From JBDGYW01 sp964580055 (GTDB lineage: Bacteria; Gemmatimonadota; Gemmatimonadetes; Gemmatimonadales; GWC2-71-9): DNA of 64,000 bases. Numbering within the stretch: the stretch's first letter is position 1; each line of letters opens with the position of its first letter. A program made the position numbers and the translations under genes. The stretch spans positions 1 to 64,000 of the forward strand of contig CAZOJI010000010.1 of NCBI GenBank assembly GCA_964580055.1, in the 5' to 3' direction. Positions 60,005 to 64,000 of the stretch are shown here, piece by piece. The notes beneath the pieces were generated by a model. The model was not told the DNA's origin and did no database searches. It worked only from the letters and a program-made list of their open reading frames with translations.

Positions 60005-61693
60005 TTAGAAGCCCCGCGCGTACCTTCCCCATAGTTCGTTGCCCAGCTCCCACCACTTGGTCATTGTCGCGTGGGCGAAGTCATTGGTGTATTTGGTCAG
60101 GTAGTGTCTGAACTCATCGTATTGGCCGTTGTTGTAGTACTCCATGGCGATGTCTTCTATCGAAGGGAGTTCCATGAAGGCTCTGTCCTCGAACTCCATC
60201 GACGCGTCCTCGATCAGACTGCGCATCTCACCCCATTTTATCATCGCCAAACGATTGGTTCGCCTGAACCACCACACCGCAGCATCCTCGCGGTACCGAT
60301 GCTGCCCGCATATCTGGAAACTGTTGGGAAGAGACAGCGTGCCGGCGAACACCGGAATGCGCGGGCTTTGGCCCGGATTGTCGAACGAGAACCACGCGAC
60401 AGTTCCGAGTTCGGGCGGGAGCCAGTCTCGGTTCTGGATGATCTGAGAGTAGGAGCATCTGGCAATGGCGATGGTCCGCTGTGGCTCGACCGTGCCTGGC
60501 TTCAAGGTGTTGAGGAGGTTCGCCATTTCCCCCCTCACGGTCCAGTTGTTCACCATCGGACTCTTGACCACACCTTCTTGCTCTCCCGAATCCTCCTGGC
60601 CTCGGCCGCGTTGGGGCTCGACCAGGAGGTTCTTGGTCATGTCGTACTCGGTGCCTTCGTAGGTCTCGCGGTAGTACCGCATCACTTCCCTCACGGAGAT
60701 CTTCCGGTCAGGCTTCACGGAGAACGGAAGCTCCTCGGCATCTCTGAGGAGATTCAATGACGGTGCCATCGTGCTGAGAATGAAGAACTCCCTTATGGAG
60801 AACGGCGCTCTGCCACTGTAGGCCTTCCAGAACTTGAATGGCTCTCCGCTCGACGGGTCCCACCATCCCATCTCTTCCGCCAGAGAATACACGTTTTCAG
60901 ATGCCATGTAATGGTCCGGATCGTCCAGATCCAGCTCGCCGATCCTTGGAATGTTGGCAGAAACGCCGACGTGGTCGTCCGGAATTCGCACGGCTGCCCA
61001 AACAGCTCCCAATTCGAACGGGCCGGCCCCTTGGATCTCGAAGTGCCAGACTTCCTTGGCATCAGCGAACGTGAGGCATTCGCCCCAATCTCCGTAACCG
61101 TATTCCGCGACCAACTCACCGATCAAGCGAATCGCGTCGCGCGCATTCGTCGTACGTTCCAGCGCGATCGCCTGAAGGTTTTCGATCAGGAAGAGTCCTT
61201 CCGGGTTTCGGAGTTCATTCCTCCCTCCAATCGTCGTCTCCCCGATCGAAAGGCCCTTCTCGTTCATCGCAGGATAGGCCACGTTGAAATAGGCGAAGGT
61301 GGAATCAGCCTGCGGTATCTCACCCTTGAGCCGCAGCCCCCTCATATCCCAGGGTGTTTCATTGTGCAGCTTGCCCCAGTAGATCGGTCTCGTGGAACTG
61401 GCGCCATGGTGTTCCGCAGGCTCGATGTTGAGCCAGGTCCGGTAGTTGCCGTCACACGTGTGAGATGTGATTACTGAGCCATCGGTGCTGGCCTCTTTGC
61501 CGACCATGATGCTTGTGCATCCTCCGGTAGAGCCGTCGTTGCATGTTATGCACGTGTCCTGCGCCACGGGTACTGGCACGGTGACGGCTGCGTCGGGTAC
61601 CTGTGCTGTCGCAGACGCCCATCCTGTGACCAGCGAAAAGATGACCAGCAGCGCTAGTTCGACCGCGGTTCTGCAGAGGTGTCTCTCTTTCAC
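60005..61693 (-). CDS. C69-family (U34) dipeptidase, secreted
   Basis: A 562-residue protein with a signal peptide (about 1-31). The likely N-terminal-nucleophile Cys is C59 in 'GGCTSIMVGKEAS', followed by 'SVITSHTCDG' and 'GLSIGETTIGG', all conserved in peptidase family C69 (dipeptidase A group). These enzymes hydrolyse a range of dipeptides and self-process to expose the Cys. It is 64 bases downstream of the AstE/M14-like hydrolase on the same strand, in a likely peptide-utilisation operon. Confidence 0.9.
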   Translation of the reverse strand: MKERHLCRTAVELALLVIFSLVTGWASATAQVPDAAVTVPVPVAQDTCITCNDGSTGGCTSIMVGKEASTDGSVITSHTCDGNYRTWLNIEPAEHHGASSTRPIYWGKLHNETPWDMRGLRLKGEIPQADSTFAYFNVAYPAMNEKGLSIGETTIGGRNELRNPEGLFLIENLQAIALERTTNARDAIRLIGELVAEYGYGDWGECLTFADAKEVWHFEIQGAGPFELGAVWAAVRIPDDHVGVSANIPRIGELDLDDPDHYMASENVYSLAEEMGWWDPSSGEPFKFWKAYSGRAPFSIREFFILSTMAPSLNLLRDAEELPFSVKPDRKISVREVMRYYRETYEGTEYDMTKNLLVEPQRGRGQEDSGEQEGVVKSPMVNNWTVRGEMANLLNTLKPGTVEPQRTIAIARCSYSQIIQNRDWLPPELGTVAWFSFDNPGQSPRIPVFAGTLSLPNSFQICGQHRYREDAAVWWFRRTNRLAMIKWGEMRSLIEDASMEFEDRAFMELPSIEDIAMEYYNNGQYDEFRHYLTKYTNDFAHATMTKWWELGNELWGRYARGF

Positions 61694-61757
61694 CTGACTA
61701 CTCCTTATTGAGGCTGCTTCGTTGAGTGATCACCGACGGCGATGCACGCCCGGCGTT

Positions 61758-62930
61758 CTATTCGATCACTACTCGTCGACTGCCTGCGTTCGACGGATCG
61801 TGCAAATAATGGCCGATGCCGTTCGCGATTATGTCTGCATATCTCGGGACGTTCAGGCAGGAGAGTGGTTTGTCGGGATTGAGATCGGTCCAGCTCTCCA
61901 TCGTTTGAAGCACGGCTGATGTATGCCGGCCGACGCGCACCTCTATCGGCCATCCGTTCTCGTCGATCTTCTCGTACAATAATCCGTGCTCGCCGGCCTT
62001 GACTACGAACTCGTCTTTGCCGGTCAGCAATTGCTCACGGGTGGTTCGTCCCCTGGTGGCATCCAGGAAAGGTTCAGGTGCTTCGAACAGCAATGACACG
62101 GCATCGGAGTAGTCGCCGACTTCACGATGGGAAAGCCCCCGGAGCGATTTGGGGGAGTACTCCATACCCATTCCGAAACCCTCCATGTCGGATAGCATCA
62201 TGGATACGAAGGCGGCGAGATCTTCGCCGCGATCGTGGGCGACGATGGTGCTGATCACCGGATACTGCAGTTCTGCTTCGTGCAAATCAATGAAGATGTC
62301 GACTTGCTCCCGTCTGATCAGTTCCATGAACGCGTAACAAGTGCGCTCTGTCAGTGTACCATTGGGACGTCCGGGCCAACAGCGGTTCAGGTTCCGGATG
62401 TCCACCCACGCGAGGCTCTGCTTGCTCGGGTAGTGGATGTAGACTTCCGGGTCGGGCCACTGATCGAGAGGATTGGACCATCGGTCTCCCAAGCGAAACC
62501 TGCGTTCCCCCCAATCCGTCGGTATGCTGAAATCCGGAGGATACGCCCCGCCCAATCTGGTCGCGGTGCTGGCGCTGCGGTTGGAACTGAGCACCAGGAT
62601 CAATCTGCCGCGCTCCATGACCGCGTTTTCCGCGAACAACCATGCGGCCAGACGGCCCGCCGGCTCCTCTGGATGTGAGCCTCCCATGGCGAAGATGGTG
62701 CCACCCTCTTCTTCTCCATCGAAAATGTATACGTTGCAGTCGTTTACCGTACCACGGACGCCGTGGTAGTAGTCGCTCAGCCGTTTGACCTCGGTGACTC
62801 CTTCGCTGAGAACGACCGGTTCTTCGAGGTGCCTGCTACGATAGAAGCTCGTGCCCGAGGAGACGAGCCACGCCAGTCCCACGGAGCAAATCGCGAGCTT
62901 TCGGAGCTTAGCGTGTGAATCGGCCGTCAT
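61758..62930 (-). CDS. M14/AstE-like zinc hydrolase with N-terminal anchor
   Basis: A 390-residue protein with an N-terminal hydrophobic signal or anchor (about 10-27). Zinc-site candidates are H and E in 'GGSHPEEPAG', and a third ligand in 'FIDLHEAEL'; 'NRSASTATRLGG' would be in the substrate site. This pattern suits the succinylglutamate desuccinylase/aspartoacylase branch of M14. Whether it removes an amino acid or an acyl group cannot be told. The 54-residue membrane protein gene ends 12 bases upstream. Confidence 0.75.
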   Translation of the reverse strand: MTADSHAKLRKLAICSVGLAWLVSSGTSFYRSRHLEEPVVLSEGVTEVKRLSDYYHGVRGTVNDCNVYIFDGEEEGGTIFAMGGSHPEEPAGRLAAWLFAENAVMERGRLILVLSSNRSASTATRLGGAYPPDFSIPTDWGERRFRLGDRWSNPLDQWPDPEVYIHYPSKQSLAWVDIRNLNRCWPGRPNGTLTERTCYAFMELIRREQVDIFIDLHEAELQYPVISTIVAHDRGEDLAAFVSMMLSDMEGFGMGMEYSPKSLRGLSHREVGDYSDAVSLLFEAPEPFLDATRGRTTREQLLTGKDEFVVKAGEHGLLYEKIDENGWPIEVRVGRHTSAVLQTMESWTDLNPDKPLSCLNVPRYADIIANGIGHYLHDPSNAGSRRVVIE

Positions 62931-62942
62931 CTCAAATCTCCC

Positions 62943-63107
62943 CTATTTCAATCTGAGTAGACGCAGGAGGAACGGTAGCAGCACGACGGCGTACTGGACT
63001 TCTTTCTCCCAGCTCTTGGTGCGGATCAAGTTGCGAATCATGATAAATACTATGAACGCCACGAGGACATAATAGATGGCTGCGACTATTCCACCGAGCA
63101 GTATCAT
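62943..63107 (-). CDS. Small (54-residue) membrane protein
   Basis: ATG 63107 has GGAGG six bases upstream, overlapping the stop of the permease gene, so translation is well supported. The product starts with 'MILLGGIVAAIYYVLVAFIV' as one membrane helix, followed by a basic loop ('RNLIRTKSWEKEVQ') and a short hydrophobic end ('VVLLPFLLRLLRLK'). No family was recognised. Position between the permease and hydrolase genes suggests a small partner of the permease. Confidence 0.72.
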   Translation of the reverse strand: MILLGGIVAAIYYVLVAFIVFIMIRNLIRTKSWEKEVQYAVVLLPFLLRLLRLK

Positions 63108-63117
63108 TGCGAGCCTC

Positions 63118-64000
63118 CTAGAGACCGGTCAGGAAGCTGAGTTTTTTCGAATAGACGACCATCAGTGTTCCAACAACCATGATGATGATCGCCGGTACTA
63201 TGCAGGCCTTCAGAAACCTGCCATAGCTTTCCTTGCAACCGAGCACGCTAACGGTCAGGCGACCGATGATCGCGGTTGGCGGCAGTCCATCGCCCAGCGG
63301 CCAGATGACCGTCATGCCGGCCAGGGCCACGATGGGATCCAACCCCATGTTCTCGAACAGCAGTACGAGTGGCACGCCTATCACGGGCCCCGATCCGTAC
63401 ATTAGTATGGCATCGGATACGGGCATCAGCCAGAACAGGCTGGCGAACACAACGAAGGCTGGCAACGTCACGGCGGTGACGGCAAGCAGCCCTCGCACCC
63501 CGGTCAGCGTCATTATTTGCACCAATATGCCAACGCTGGTCAATGTCGCTATCAAGGGCAGTAGCTGGTCTATCGTGTCCTCTGAGATTCTCAAAATGTT
63601 CAGTTTTACGGGCGACAGGACGAACGACGTCGCTGCCGCGAACAGGAACATAAGTGGCAGTCCCAGAATCGGTGTGGAGTGTGGCCACAGCCTCCCGACG
63701 AGGATCAGCGCTCCAAAGACGACAAACGGCAGAAAAACCTTGAGCCAGTTCATCTGCGCCGGGGGCTCGGGGAGCTCTTCGAGCGCCTTCTCGATGTCCG
63801 GCTCGCTTCCCTTCCAACCGACAATGAAGATCGTGAGCAGTGAAATCAGGACACAAGGTATCAGCAGCGGCCAGAAGAAACCCACATAGGGCATGTTTAC
63901 GCCCGCCGCGGTCATCATTGCCCATAGATTTACGGGAGGCGCGGCCGCTGCCATGCCGGCTATGATGAACACGATGACCGCCGTCTTGAGCTTGGGGATA
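63118..64000 (-). CDS. Polytopic permease, DctM/ion-transporter-like, start beyond window
   Basis: The frame is open to the window edge, so at least 293 C-terminal residues are present with about eight membrane segments. 'APPVNLWAMMTAAG' with a Pro-Pro bend and 'GDGLPPTAIIGRL' recall the re-entrant loops of TRAP large subunits and related ion-transporter-superfamily carriers. The exact family is uncertain. It heads a run of four minus-strand genes with peptidases, so the cargo may be a dicarboxylate, amino acid or small peptide. Confidence 0.6.
   Translation of the reverse strand, partial: IPKLKTAVIVFIIAGMAAAAPPVNLWAMMTAAGVNMPYVGFFWPLLIPCVLISLLTIFIVGWKGSEPDIEKALEELPEPPAQMNWLKVFLPFVVFGALILVGRLWPHSTPILGLPLMFLFAAATSFVLSPVKLNILRISEDTIDQLLPLIATLTSVGILVQIMTLTGVRGLLAVTAVTLPAFVVFASLFWLMPVSDAILMYGSGPVIGVPLVLLFENMGLDPIVALAGMTVIWPLGDGLPPTAIIGRLTVSVLGCKESYGRFLKACIVPAIIIMVVGTLMVVYSKKLSFLTGL

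Noticed and set aside
1..64000. CRISPR arrays, tRNA or rRNA genes, insertion sequences, prophage
   Set aside because: No regularly spaced repeats, cloverleaf-like sequence, transposase or integrase motif was found by reading; a covariance search for tRNA would be decisive.

Overview
The window looks like chromosomal DNA from a fairly GC-rich Gram-negative bacterium. Outer-membrane barrels, lipoproteins, periplasmic c-type cytochromes, an ECF sigma factor and Ser/Thr kinases are all present. The density of secreted peptidases (M14, M20, S9, C69), class C serine hydrolases and kinases of the 'ERELGRGGM' type resembles Gemmatimonadota or a neighbouring uncultured phylum. That placement is inference from gene style only; no rRNA, tRNA, phage, transposase or CRISPR was seen.

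Layout. 0-5.3 kb: serine hydrolase, M20 peptidase, a damaged OmpA-like/PP2C pair, a second serine hydrolase. 5.8-11.5 kb: SDR, then a coupled M15 peptidase / MpaA-like amidase / SpmAB-like membrane protein, then an S9 peptidase. 11.5-18 kb: CDGSH protein, Ser/Thr kinase with a truncated second kinase, M14 peptidase, third serine hydrolase. 18.3-26.3 kb: aminotransferases, barrel, Smr protein, YjbQ, MATE pump, DEAD-box helicase, a broken ferredoxin. 26.3-31.9 kb: serine/alanine-glyoxylate aminotransferase, GntP permease and a fused FAD/Fe-S 2-hydroxyacid dehydrogenase, readable as a glycolate/glyoxylate module. 31.9-38.1 kb: DUF47-PiT phosphate uptake, M14 peptidase, BrnQ, acyl-CoA dehydrogenase.

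38.2-46.1 kb is the most unusual region. It holds a TSUP permease, a four-haem cytochrome c, a small CuA-like cupredoxin lipoprotein, a cupredoxin fused to a NosR/NapH-like Fe-S membrane protein, an ethylbenzene-dehydrogenase-type haem domain protein and an eight-haem TPR cytochrome, with no recognisable terminal oxidoreductase. Both CuA-like sites carry Glu where the axial Met normally sits.

46-53.4 kb: a triple-RidA lipoprotein, then an operon of ECF sigma factor, anti-sigma-like protein with a glycogen-binding-type (CBM48/AMPK) domain, unknown secreted protein and a barrel ending in the same type of domain, divergent from a DUF4382 lipoprotein and a second barrel. 53.4-59.8 kb: AddB-AddA recombination nucleases. 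60-64 kb: C69 dipeptidase, AstE/M14-type hydrolase, an overlooked 54-residue membrane protein and a permease running off the window.

A recurrent theme is gene remnants between intact genes: PP2C, OmpA-like, Sel1, kinase, NTF2-like, ferredoxin, sortilin/BNR-type and M1-type fragments. Several look like large internal deletions that left both termini.
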